Shown here piece by piece: positions 54,075-62,314 of a stretch of DNA of 64,000 nt. The stretch comes from Planctomycetota bacterium (GTDB lineage: Bacteria > Planctomycetota > UBA1135 > UBA2386). The stretch covers positions 1 to 64,000 of the forward strand of contig JADJWQ010000002.1 in the NCBI GenBank assembly GCA_016716265.1. The letters run 5' to 3'. A program made the translations under genes and the position numbers. Below the pieces are notes generated by a model. It had not been told where the DNA came from. It saw nothing but the letters and a program-made list of their open reading frames with translations, and did no database searches. Within the stretch, counting starts at the first letter, position 1. Every line of letters begins with the position of its first letter.

Positions 54075-54997
54075 TCGTCTGCGAGCACGTCAGCAAGTGG
54101 TACGGACAGGTGTCGGCGCTCGTCGACGTGTCGTTCCAGATCCGCTCCGGCGTCGTCGGGCTGGTCGGCCGCAACGGCGCCGGCAAGTCGTCGCTGATGA
54201 AGATCCTCGCCGGCTTGATCCGACCGTCGCACGGCGGGGCGGCCGTCTGCGGTGCGGATCCGACGCGCGCGGGCACGCGCCGAGCGATCGGCTTCTGTCC
54301 GGACCTCGACGTCTACTTCGAGCACCTGTCGGGTGTGCGCTTCCTGACCTGGATGCTGCGGCTCGACGGTCGACCCGCGCGCCTCGCCAAGGCGCTCGCC
54401 GGGACGACGCTCGAGGGCCTCGGTCTCGGCGACGCGATGCACCGGCCGATCCGCGGCTACAGCAAGGGCATGCGCCAGCGGGTGAAGCTCGGCCTCGCGC
54501 TCGCCCACGAGCCGACCGTCGTGCTGCTCGACGAGCCGATGACGGGACTCGACCCGCTCGCGCGGCGCGACACCGCTCAGCGCATCGCGGAGCTCGGCGC
54601 CCGTGGCGTGGTCGTGCTGGTCAGCAGCCACGTGTTGCACGAGCTCGAGGAACTCGTCGACCGCGTCCTGCTGCTTCATGAGGGGCGGCTCGTCGCGGAC
54701 GGCGGTGTGGCGGAGCTGCGCGCGCTACTCGCCGACCGTCCGTACCGGATCGCGCTCGGCAGCCGCGACGTGCGCGCGCTGGCCGCGCGGATCAGCGGGC
54801 TCGACGTCGTCACCGGCCTGCGCATCGGCGAACGCGAGGTCGAGGTCGAGACCGACGGCGGGCGGGATCTGTTCGAGACGCTCACCGCGCTCGGCGCCGA
54901 GGCCGATGGCCTCGTCGACGAGGTGCGGCCGCTGGACGCCGGTCTCGAGGCGGTGTTCGACTACCTCGTGGAACGGCGGTTCCGGAGGACGCGATGA
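54071..54997 (+). CDS. ABC transporter ATP-binding protein (second)
   Basis: 308 residues. Walker A GRNGAGKSSLM, signature GYSKGMRQRVKLGLAL, Walker B VVLLDEPMTGLDP and H-loop SSHVLHELEE. A C-terminal accessory domain follows (about 215-308). It overlaps the preceding permease by four bases (ATGA) and should drive the following permease. It is clearly paralogous to, but divergent from, the first ATPase, so the operon encodes either two transporters or one hetero-oligomeric complex. Confidence 0.92.
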   Translation: MIVCEHVSKWYGQVSALVDVSFQIRSGVVGLVGRNGAGKSSLMKILAGLIRPSHGGAAVCGADPTRAGTRRAIGFCPDLDVYFEHLSGVRFLTWMLRLDGRPARLAKALAGTTLEGLGLGDAMHRPIRGYSKGMRQRVKLGLALAHEPTVVLLDEPMTGLDPLARRDTAQRIAELGARGVVVLVSSHVLHELEELVDRVLLLHEGRLVADGGVAELRALLADRPYRIALGSRDVRALAARISGLDVVTGLRIGEREVEVETDGGRDLFETLTALGAEADGLVDEVRPLDAGLEAVFDYLVERRFRRTR

Positions 54998-55821
54998 CCG
55001 GGCTGCGCCAGCTGCTCGAGGCGATGCGCGAGGCGTTCGCGGCGTCGCTCCGCAATCGCCTGCTGCTCGTCGCGTTGCTCGGCGCGCTCCTCGTTTCGCT
55101 CGTCGCACCGTTGCTGGTCGCGGCGCGCGGGTTCGCGTCCGAGGTGCTCGCCGACGACTTCTTCGGTGTCGGGGCCTATCTGCTCGGCCTGCAGGGCGGG
55201 CTGCCGCTGCTCGCCTGCGCGCTCGGTGCGGATCTCGTGCACCGCGAGATCGCCGACCGTTCCGCGACGCACGTGTTCGTGCGGCCGGTGCCGCGCGCCA
55301 CGCTGCTGCTCGGCCGCTGGCTCGCGGGCAGCCTGTGCATTGCGGTGCTGCTGGGGCTGCTGCTGGCGCTCGCGTGGCTGGCGTTGTCGATTCCGGAGCT
55401 CGATTGGCGGCGGCGCGAGCCGCTGCACCCGGCGGTGCTCCGGGGGCTCGCGCTCGGTGCCGCGCTCGCGGCGCCGGCGTACGTCGCGGTCGGCTGTGTC
55501 GCCGGTGCGGTGTTCAGGCGACCGGTGGTGTGGTCGGTCGTGTTCGTGCTCGGCTGGGAGGTGATCGCGTCGAACTCGCCGCCGCAGGCGGGCGTGCGCG
55601 TGTGGACGGTCGCCGACCCGCTGCGCAGGTTCCTGCTCGGGACGATCGCACCACCCGAGGGCGACGGGCTCCACTCGGTGCTGCTCGGCTCGGCACGCAG
55701 GTTCGACCCGGCCGAGTTCCCCGACCCGCTCCGCAGCCTTGCGTGGTTCACGGCGATCGCGCTCGCCGTCGCATTGCTGGTCTACACGCGGCGCGAATAC
55801 GATTCGCGCTCGCGTGACTGA
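54994..55821 (+). CDS. ABC-2 type permease (second)
   Basis: 275 residues. Hydrophobic segments include LLLVALLGALLVSLVAPLLV, LLGLQGGLPLLACALGADLV, SLCIAVLLGLLLALAWLAL, VLRGLALGAALAAPAYVAVG and a last segment SLAWFTAIALAVALLVY near the C-terminus. The EIADRSATHVFVRPVPRAT stretch corresponds to the ABC-2 coupling loop. It overlaps the ATPase stop (ATGA), and its own end overlaps the next gene by eight bases. Confidence 0.87.
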   Translation: MTGLRQLLEAMREAFAASLRNRLLLVALLGALLVSLVAPLLVAARGFASEVLADDFFGVGAYLLGLQGGLPLLACALGADLVHREIADRSATHVFVRPVPRATLLLGRWLAGSLCIAVLLGLLLALAWLALSIPELDWRRREPLHPAVLRGLALGAALAAPAYVAVGCVAGAVFRRPVVWSVVFVLGWEVIASNSPPQAGVRVWTVADPLRRFLLGTIAPPEGDGLHSVLLGSARRFDPAEFPDPLRSLAWFTAIALAVALLVYTRREYDSRSRD

Positions 55822-57169
55822 CCCGCGCGCAGTCGAGCTCCGCGCCCGCCGGGGCGCCACCGACATCCTCGTGAGGGACGAAGGTCGCGCTCTGCTCGCG
55901 CAGATCGCCTGGTTCAACCGGATGCGCTTCGTCGCCGTGCTCGGCATGAGCGCGGTCGCGCTGCTCGCCCAGCGGCTCGGCGTCGTGGAGCATCCTGGCC
56001 CGCTGCTCGGGCTCGCCGGCCTGACGCTGGTGACGAACCTGGGCTACCTGGCGTGGTCGAAGCGCCTCGATGCGCGCCGGCCGCGCAGCCTGCGGCGACA
56101 CATCCATCTGCAGATCGGCATCGACCTGCTGATCCTGACCGCGATCCTCCACGAGAGCGGCGGCGTCACGAACCCGTTCGCGCTCGCCTACCTGTTCCAC
56201 ACGTTGATCGCGGCGTTCCTGCTGTCGCTGCGCGCGTCGGTCGTCGTCGCGGTGGCATCGCTCGCGCTGCTCGTCGGCCTCGCCCTGCTCGAGACCAGCG
56301 GTGCGCTGCCGCACCTGCCGCTGCGACGCCCGGTGCTCGTGCTCGATCAGCTCGGCACGCTCGGCCTGGTCGTATGGCTCGGCACGATCACCGTGGTGCT
56401 CGGGCTGTCGATCTACTTCGTGTCGACGGTGCTGCGGCAGCTGTCGCGACGCGACCGCGAGCTGGTCGACCTGAGCCGCCAGCTCGCGCTGAGCGAGAAG
56501 CTCGCGTCGGTCGGCACGTTGGCGGCCGGCGTCAGCCACGAGATCAACAATCCGGTCGGCGTGATCCAGAACAAGGCCGGCATCCTGCGCTACCGGATCG
56601 CCGACGGCGACGAGCCCGCCGCGCTGCTCGCCGAGCTCGACGTGATCGAGAAGCACACACGGCGCATCGGTGCGATCACGCAGGGACTGCTGGCGTTCGC
56701 GCGCGAGGGCGGGTTCCAGCTGCGCCCGCTGCGCGTCAACGCGTTGGTCGAGGAGGGCGCCGACCTCGTCCGCGTGCCGTTCAAGGTCGCTCGGCTCGGC
56801 CTCGATCTGCGCCTCGATCCGGCCGATCCGCGCGTGTCGGGCTCGCCGAACCACCTGCTGCAGGTGCTGGTCAACGTGCTTCTGAACGCCCGCGACGCGT
56901 CGCCGGCGCAGTCCCGCGTGTCGGTCGCGACGAGCTGCGACGACGCCGAGGTCCGGATCCGCATCCGCGATCAGGGCACCGGCATCCCGCCGGAGATCCT
57001 GGACAAGATCTTCGACCCGTTCTTCACCACCAAGGAGGTGGACCGCGGCACCGGCCTCGGCCTCGCGCTCAGTCACGGCATCGTCGAGCGACACGCCGGC
57101 CGGATCGTCGCCGAGAACCTGCCCGAGGGCGGCGCCTGCTTCACGATCGCACTGCCCCGCTGCGACTGA
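55814..57169 (+). CDS. Membrane histidine kinase, NtrB-like
   Basis: 451 residues from GTG 55814, overlapping the permease stop. Five to six membrane segments fill residues 15-200 (RFVAVLGMSAVALLAQRLG, PLLGLAGLTLVTNLGYLAW, IGIDLLILTAI, TLIAAFLLSLRASVVV, ASLALLVGLALL, GTITVVLGLSIYFVSTV). H box VSHEINNPVG with His242; N box HLLQVLVNVLLNARDAS; G1 DQGTGIPPEI; a FDPFFTTK box and G2 GTGLGLALSHG. This is the NtrB/ZraS-like group, whose partners are often sigma-54 activators, but no regulator gene is linked here. Being encoded after two ABC modules, it may sense their activity. Confidence 0.9.
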   Translation: MTDPRAVELRARRGATDILVRDEGRALLAQIAWFNRMRFVAVLGMSAVALLAQRLGVVEHPGPLLGLAGLTLVTNLGYLAWSKRLDARRPRSLRRHIHLQIGIDLLILTAILHESGGVTNPFALAYLFHTLIAAFLLSLRASVVVAVASLALLVGLALLETSGALPHLPLRRPVLVLDQLGTLGLVVWLGTITVVLGLSIYFVSTVLRQLSRRDRELVDLSRQLALSEKLASVGTLAAGVSHEINNPVGVIQNKAGILRYRIADGDEPAALLAELDVIEKHTRRIGAITQGLLAFAREGGFQLRPLRVNALVEEGADLVRVPFKVARLGLDLRLDPADPRVSGSPNHLLQVLVNVLLNARDASPAQSRVSVATSCDDAEVRIRIRDQGTGIPPEILDKIFDPFFTTKEVDRGTGLGLALSHGIVERHAGRIVAENLPEGGACFTIALPRCD

Positions 57170-57420
57170 CAATTCTCAACACACTCTCCAGAGTTTGTCC
57201 ACATAGTGGTGGATCTGCGTCAGGGACCACCAGGAATAGTGGTCGAGGGCGAAAAAGATCTGGACCCGGCCACCGGAGTCCGGTATCACCGGCTGCCGCG
57301 TCGGGCGGTCGCGTTCCCTGGGAGGGGACCGAACGGCGTCCGGCCCGGGGGTCAGCCCGGGCCGGCAGTCCCCGTTGGACCGGGCTCGTCAGGCACGCGA
57401 GCCGAGGGCGACGGGGACCT

Positions 57421-57452
57421 GCCGCCGAGGCATCGGGGGATGCCTCGGCGGC
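57421..57452 (+). terminator. Perfect 14-bp GC hairpin with GGGG loop
   Basis: GCCGCCGAGGCATC at 57421-57434 and GATGCCTCGGCGGC at 57439-57452 pair completely; the loop is GGGG and GTTCTGT follows. The stem is very stable and slightly T-rich downstream on the plus strand, so it reads as an intrinsic terminator, but it lies about 250 bases after the nearest stop codon. It could end a non-coding transcript or be a regulatory stem. Confidence 0.55.
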
Positions 57453-57467
57453 GTTCTGTACGCACGG

Positions 57468-57531
57468 CTCGTGGGTGGCACCGCTCGTGGGTGGCACCGC
57501 TCGTGGGTGGCACCGCTCGTGGGTGGCACGG
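57468..57531. repeat. Four tandem copies of a 16-bp unit
   Basis: The unit CTCGTGGGTGGCACCG occurs at 57468-57483, 57484-57499, 57500-57515 and 57516-57531 (last copy ends CACGG), followed by a partial CTCGT. The length is not a multiple of three, supporting non-coding status. It starts 15 bases after the perfect hairpin. Confidence 0.85.
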
Positions 57532-57797
57532 CTCGTCGAGCACGTCGATCGGCTGCTCACCGGGTCGACGGAACGAGGGCGCGAGCCGGGGAGGGGGTGG
57601 GCTCCGCGCGCCAGGCGTCGCCGCGTGCGGCGCGCGAGGCTGCGCGATGGCGGGTGCAGCGGGATCGGTGCTGCACGGGTCGGCGGATCAGCGCCGGTGC
57701 GCGTCGCGGCGGTCACGACCGCTGCGGGCGCGAGCGAACGCGGGGGACGAGAGAGTGGATCCACGGCGTGCGGGCGGGGTGGACCGCCGCGCGCGCG

Positions 57798-58019
57798 TCA
57801 CATGCGGACGTCGACGACCTGGTCGACGTTGAAGTCGTAGCTGATCTCCTCGTCGACGTTGATCAGGCGCCCGGTGCCCTTGAACTCGTTGAAGATGATC
57901 GCTCCCGAGAGCGAGTGGCCATCCTCGAGATCGAGGGTCACCCAGTCGGCCTGACGGGCGTTCATGAGCAGATCGTAGATGCGATCACGCGAGGGCTTGA
58001 GAGTCTTCGGCTCCACCAT
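57798..58019 (-). CDS. 73-residue protein, possible Sm-like fold
   Basis: Short N-terminal basic helix (SRDRIYDLLMNARQA) and then strands WVTLDLEDGHSLSGAIIF, TGRLINVDEE, ISYDFNVDQVVDVRM. The alternation of strands with GHSLSG and GRLI turns resembles Sm/Hfq-type or SH3-like small beta barrels, but the signature residues of Hfq (NG.. and YKHA) are absent. ATG 58019 follows GAGG on the minus strand. It starts 11 bases after the Nudix gene, so they are probably co-transcribed. A nucleic-acid-binding role is only a guess. Confidence 0.7.
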   Translation of the reverse strand: MVEPKTLKPSRDRIYDLLMNARQADWVTLDLEDGHSLSGAIIFNEFKGTGRLINVDEEISYDFNVDQVVDVRM

Positions 58020-58030
58020 CGACGGATTCC

Positions 58031-58747
58031 TCAGGCCCGCCTGCCCGGCCGGGCCCTCCCTGGACGGAGTTTCCCTGCTCTTCGAGGAACCGGTCCTCGG
58101 CTGCGGGCCAGGCGAGGGGTTGGGCCTGGAGCGCGGACAAGCAAGGCTGACCAAGTTTCGAGATTCGCGGCATCGTGCCAGAGCGAAGTTGCTCCGACAA
58201 GGGGCCGGAAACCGCCGACCATCTTCGAGATTTCGCGCACCGCGACGCTTTCGTGCGGCAGGTCCGGTGCGAGCGCCAGCTCGAACGCCAGGCCGAGGTG
58301 GACGCTGCCGACGGCGGTCGAGTCGTCGTTGATCAGGCCGAGCGGACGCGCCGCGGGCAGCGCTCCCGGCGGCAGCCGCAGCTCTTCGCGCAGCTCGCGC
58401 CACAACGCGCGCTGCAGGCTGCCTCGCGGGGGGCCGTCCTCCGGGCCGACGTGGCCGCCGATGCCGAGCGACGCCCGGCCGTGCAGGCGCTGCTCGCCCT
58501 GGGCGGCCAGCCGCTCGACGACGAACACCTCGGCGCCGCGCCGCACCGCGCAGTACGGCACCGGCTGCTTGAAGTCGGGGTCCCGCTCGGCGCGGTCGCG
58601 CTCCATCCAGCGCCCGCGCTGCTCGACTTCGTCGACGAAGGCGCGGAACGTCGCCCCGTCGAGGGGGAGGAAACCCTGCGGCCACCCGGCGCCGCGGAAC
58701 AGCGCGGCGCGCGGGACGACGAAGACCTGCTCGGCGGGGGTGCTCAC
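58031..58747 (-). CDS. Nudix-like NTP pyrophosphohydrolase / phosphoesterase (MutT-type)
   Basis: 238 residues from GTG 58747. The Nudix box region is at about 97-130: GHVGPEDGPPRG followed by ALWRELREELRL, with the REL.EE.. core intact. N-terminal part (VFVVPRAALFRGAGWPQGFL; FVDEVEQRGRWMERDRAERDP) matches the larger phosphoesterase-type MutT relatives (COG4112-like). The C-terminal 50 residues are Arg/Pro-rich. Likely hydrolyses a nucleoside-diphosphate-linked compound; substrate unknown. Confidence 0.82.
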   Translation of the reverse strand: MSTPAEQVFVVPRAALFRGAGWPQGFLPLDGATFRAFVDEVEQRGRWMERDRAERDPDFKQPVPYCAVRRGAEVFVVERLAAQGEQRLHGRASLGIGGHVGPEDGPPRGSLQRALWRELREELRLPPGALPAARPLGLINDDSTAVGSVHLGLAFELALAPDLPHESVAVREISKMVGGFRPLVGATSLWHDAANLETWSALLVRAPGPTPRLARSRGPVPRRAGKLRPGRARPGRRA

Positions 58748-58821
58748 GGAGGCGGTTCCAGGCTTGCGGTGGCGGCGCGGCGGTCGGCTACCGCAAGGCT
58801 GCGCCGCGCGGGCAGCTCGGG

Positions 58822-61800
58822 TCAGCTCTCGCCGCCGTCCGGTCGCTCGCCGCTGTGCTCGCCGCCGTGCTCGCCGCCGTCCTTCGGCTGCTCGCTCGCC
58901 GGCGGCTCCTCGGTGCGGCCACCGAGCAGGGCTCGCAGGTTCGACAGCGAGCGCAGCTCGCCCTTGTGGCCGCGCACCTCGCGTTCCTGACGCTCGCTCT
59001 CGAACGTCATGACGCGCGGCGTGCCGCCGCCACCCGGCCCCGGCCCGGGCCCGCGGTCCCGCGGCCCGCCGCGGCCGCGCCGTTCGTCGCCACCCGCACC
59101 GACCGGCGGCCCGCGCCGCTCGTCGCCGCCCTGCGGCTTCGGCCGGGGGCCGCGCCGGGTGGTGCCGCGGCGGCCCTCCGGCGCGCGCGCGGCGCGGCTC
59201 ATCACGTTGCCCTGCTGCTGGTCGCCGCGGCGCCCACGTCCGCGACCGCCGCCGCCGCCACCACCACCGCCCATGCGCTCGCCGAGCGTGGCCGGTCGGC
59301 CCTCGGCGACGTGCCGCGGCCGGAACATCGACAGGCCGATCTTGCGGCCCTTGTCGTCGAGGTGCACGACGTAGACCGTGACGATCTCGCCGACGCGCAG
59401 GATGCGGGCCGGATCGCGGAGGCGGGAGCCGGGGATCTGCGACAGGTGGATCAGGCCGTCCTGGCCGATGCCGAGGTCGACGAACGCGCCGAACTCAGCC
59501 ATGTTCGACACGCGGCCCCGGAGCTCGCGATCGAGGCTCAGGTCCTCGAAGCGCGCGACGCCCTCGTTGACGAACGGTTCGATGCGGCCGCGCGGGTCGA
59601 TCGTGCCGCGGCGCAGCGCCTGCGCGACGTCGATCAGCCGCAGCGGGCCGAGCTCCTCGTCGCTCGCGCCGAGGTCGCGCGCGGTCAGCCGCGGGATCGA
59701 GTGGCCGACCAGCTCCGCGGGCGTGATGCCGAGGTGCGACGCGATGCGGCGGGCGAGGTCGTAGTCCTCCGGGTGCACCGCCGTCGCATCGAGCGGATCC
59801 TCGCCGTCGAGGATCCGCAGGAAGCCGGCGATCTGGATGAAGGTGTTGTCGTCGACCTCCGGCACCTCCTTCAGCGACTCGATCGTCTTGAACGGCCCGT
59901 GCTGGCTGCGGTGCTGCACGATCGCGCGCGCGAGCGAGTTCGACACGCCGGGCAGGCGGGCGAGCAGCGCCTGGTCGGCGCGGTTCAGCTCGACGCCGAT
60001 GTGCGCCAGACAAGACGACGCGGTCGCCTCGAGCTGTCGACCGAGCAGGCCCTGGTGGACCTCGGTCAGGTTCTGGCCGAGGCCGAGTCCGCGCGGCTCG
60101 ACGCGGATCAGCTCGGTCAGCGGGTCGCGCAGCCGGCGTGCGAGGCTGAGCGTCGTGCGCAGCCCGTTGTCGCTGCTACCGTGCCGCTTGCGCGCCGAGG
60201 CGCTCGTCGCCCACACGATCGACGCGGTCTCGTCGACCGGCACGACCATCGGCCGCTCGCCGTCGAGCCCGTCGATCGCCTGGGCGAGCAGCTTCGCCGC
60301 GGCGCGCTCGCGGCGTCCGTGCGGGATCGCGATCGCGCGCGGCGCGTCGCTGCGGATCGTCTCGCGCAGGGCCTCGACGAGCTGCGCCCGACCCGCCTCG
60401 TCGTCGGGTACCGGCAGCGTCAGCTTCTGCTTCGGCGCGCCGTCCGGCTTCAGCGTGACGAACCACGCCGAGTGGCCCGAGACGCGCAGCGCCGCGCAGG
60501 ACTCGCCGAGCAGCGTCGGCGCCATCAGCTGCGAGCGCAGCGTGCGGGAGAACGCCCGCACCGTCTCGCGGTCGGCCTTCTCCTTGATGCGGTGCCGGAC
60601 GATCTGCTCGCTGACGCGGTGGACCCGGTGGTCGTAGGCGTGGCCGTAGGCGACGTCGAGGAACCGGCCGAGGTCGCTGTCGGCATCGACGCCCGGCGAG
60701 AACCGCTGCCGGAACACGGTCAGCTCGCGGCCGGGCTCGAGCTTCAGGCGCAGCTGCAGGATGCCCTCGCGCTCGGCGCGGCGCAGCGCCAGCATGCGCG
60801 GCGCGGCGATCCGCCGCACCGGCTCCTCGAGGCCGACCAGATCCGCGTAGCGACGGTCGACCGGCTGGGGCCGCTGCTTGCCCTCGCGCTTGCCGCGGCG
60901 CCGCGCGGAGCTGTCGCGCGGTCCGCGCTGGTGGGCCGGGGTCTCCACGCCGCCGGCGTGTTCGTCGACGCCGCCGTCGCCATCGCCCGCGGTGTCCCCG
61001 GCGTCAGCGTCGGCGTCACCGTCCTGGGCGTCACCGTCGAGGGAGTCACCGCCGTGGGAGTCACCGCCGTGGGAGTCACCGCCGTGGGAGTCACCGCCGT
61101 GGGAGTCACCGCCGTGGGAGTCACCGCCGTGGGAGTCACCGCCGGGACTGTCATCCTGGTGAGCCTCGCCGCCCGAGGACTCGCGGGTCGCGTCCGCGGG
61201 CGGGGTTTCCGGGCTCGCTTCGGCGCCCGGGTGCGCGGGCTCGTCCTCGGCGACATCACCGCCGCCGCCGCCGTCGCCACCCGCGCCGCCCGGCGGCGCG
61301 TCGACCGGCCGCGCGCTGGCGTCGTCCTCGACCACGGTGGGCTCCGCGGCGTCCGCGGTCACCTCGGACTCTCCGGACTCCGGCGCGACGGGTCCGTCGG
61401 CGAGCGGCGCCACCGCGCCCGCATCGCTCGGCTCGTCCAGCGCGGCCGCCTCGTCCAGCGCGACGGTCTCACCCGCATCATCTGTGTGCCCATCGGACGG
61501 GTGCCCATCGGACGGGTGCTCATCGGACGGGAGCTCGTGCGACGCGCGCTCGTCCGACGGGTGCTGTTCGGGCGCGTGCGGCTGCTGGGCTCCGCGCGGC
61601 TCGACCGCGCGGGCGGACGCCTCCAGGATGCCGCGGGCGAGCTCGGCGCGGATCCGCTGGCGCAGCCGCGGATCGTCGCCGAAGCGTTCGGACAGCGCGA
61701 ACACCGCCTGCGCGAGTACCTCGTCGGTCGACCGCAGCCCGTCCTCGTCGCGCACGAAACGCTCGGCGAACTGGCGCGGGGACTGCTCGCCGAGCTCGTG

Positions 61801-62199
61801 CGCGAGCAGCGCGTCGAGCAGCTCGCCGAGCCCCAGCTCGCGGACGCGCGTCTCCGCGCGACCCTCCAGCGGGCGCAGCAGGTGGTCGACGTCGTCGAGG
61901 ACGTCCTGCTCGACCACGCCACCGAGGAGCTCCTCGAGCTCCGCGAGGTCGGCGCGGCCGTGTTCGCGCGCGCGCTCCAGCAGCAGCGTGCGGCGCTGCT
62001 CGACCTCCTCGAGGGTCCGTAACCGTTCGGAGATCGCCGCGACCCGCTCTTCCCCGAGGTCCCCGGTCTCGTCGCGCCGGAACAGGGTGATGAACTCGGG
62101 GCTCCCGCCCGCCGAGACCAGCTCCGCGACCGCGCGGATGGCATCGGGGGGGGAGTCGAACTCGGCTTCGAGCCGCTGCAGGATCGATTCGACGACCAT
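58822..62199 (-). CDS. tex: Tex-like transcription/RNA-binding protein with an acidic repeat insert
   Basis: 1125 residues, versus about 770 for Tex. A Tex_N helical domain spans 1-230 (LQRLEAEFDSPPDAIRAVAE). An acidic, low-complexity insert spans about 230-480, with PSDGH repeats and six GGDSH repeats. Then come the Tex core (LMALRRAEREGILQLRLKL-like helix), a degenerate YqgF-type domain (ALRVSGHSAWFVTLKPDGA, where the usual DPG..TG is missing), helix-hairpin-helix repeats (RLPGVSNSLARAIVQHR; IAGFLRI), and an S1 domain (LRGRVSNMAEFGAFVDLGIG). A Gly/Arg-rich tail (RGRGRRGD) adds RNA affinity. ATG 62199 was chosen at the domain start. Confidence 0.88.
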   Translation of the reverse strand: MVVESILQRLEAEFDSPPDAIRAVAELVSAGGSPEFITLFRRDETGDLGEERVAAISERLRTLEEVEQRRTLLLERAREHGRADLAELEELLGGVVEQDVLDDVDHLLRPLEGRAETRVRELGLGELLDALLAHELGEQSPRQFAERFVRDEDGLRSTDEVLAQAVFALSERFGDDPRLRQRIRAELARGILEASARAVEPRGAQQPHAPEQHPSDERASHELPSDEHPSDGHPSDGHTDDAGETVALDEAAALDEPSDAGAVAPLADGPVAPESGESEVTADAAEPTVVEDDASARPVDAPPGGAGGDGGGGGDVAEDEPAHPGAEASPETPPADATRESSGGEAHQDDSPGGDSHGGDSHGGDSHGGDSHGGDSHGGDSHGGDSLDGDAQDGDADADAGDTAGDGDGGVDEHAGGVETPAHQRGPRDSSARRRGKREGKQRPQPVDRRYADLVGLEEPVRRIAAPRMLALRRAEREGILQLRLKLEPGRELTVFRQRFSPGVDADSDLGRFLDVAYGHAYDHRVHRVSEQIVRHRIKEKADRETVRAFSRTLRSQLMAPTLLGESCAALRVSGHSAWFVTLKPDGAPKQKLTLPVPDDEAGRAQLVEALRETIRSDAPRAIAIPHGRRERAAAKLLAQAIDGLDGERPMVVPVDETASIVWATSASARKRHGSSDNGLRTTLSLARRLRDPLTELIRVEPRGLGLGQNLTEVHQGLLGRQLEATASSCLAHIGVELNRADQALLARLPGVSNSLARAIVQHRSQHGPFKTIESLKEVPEVDDNTFIQIAGFLRILDGEDPLDATAVHPEDYDLARRIASHLGITPAELVGHSIPRLTARDLGASDEELGPLRLIDVAQALRRGTIDPRGRIEPFVNEGVARFEDLSLDRELRGRVSNMAEFGAFVDLGIGQDGLIHLSQIPGSRLRDPARILRVGEIVTVYVVHLDDKGRKIGLSMFRPRHVAEGRPATLGERMGGGGGGGGGRGRGRRGDQQQGNVMSRAARAPEGRRGTTRRGPRPKPQGGDERRGPPVGAGGDERRGRGGPRDRGPGPGPGGGGTPRVMTFESERQEREVRGHKGELRSLSNLRALLGGRTEEPPASEQPKDGGEHGGEHSGERPDGGES
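61051..61140. repeat. Six perfect copies of a 15-bp coding repeat inside tex
   Basis: GCCGTGGGAGTCACC repeats six times without change, with degenerate half-copies on both sides. On the minus strand each copy encodes Gly-Asp-Ser-His-Gly in frame. A second, shorter series (about 61492-61532) encodes PSDGH/PSDEH. Length changes stay in frame, so copy number can vary freely. Confidence 0.9.
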
Positions 62200-62314
62200 G
62201 AGAATCGAGACGGGGCCGCGTCGGGCCGTGGAGCGGGGCACTGTAGCATCGGCCCCGTCGAGCGTCAGGAATCCTTGCGAATCCCGGGCTCTGCGGCGAT
62301 AGGGACGATCCTCG

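Larger units (their letters stand above)
57170..57797. other. 628-base non-coding stretch
   Basis: No gene is supported: open frames here are Arg/Gly/Trp-rich and cut through a 16-bp repeat that would shift frame with each copy. It holds a perfect hairpin and the 16-bp tandem repeat (listed separately), plus a small ACTCT-CC-AGAGT inverted repeat at 57183-57194, 14 bases after the kinase stop, which may be its terminator. Confidence 0.55.

Noticed and set aside
57206..57832. A 208-codon plus-strand frame across the 16-bp repeat
   Set aside because: The repeat shifts frame with every copy and the product is unpatterned.
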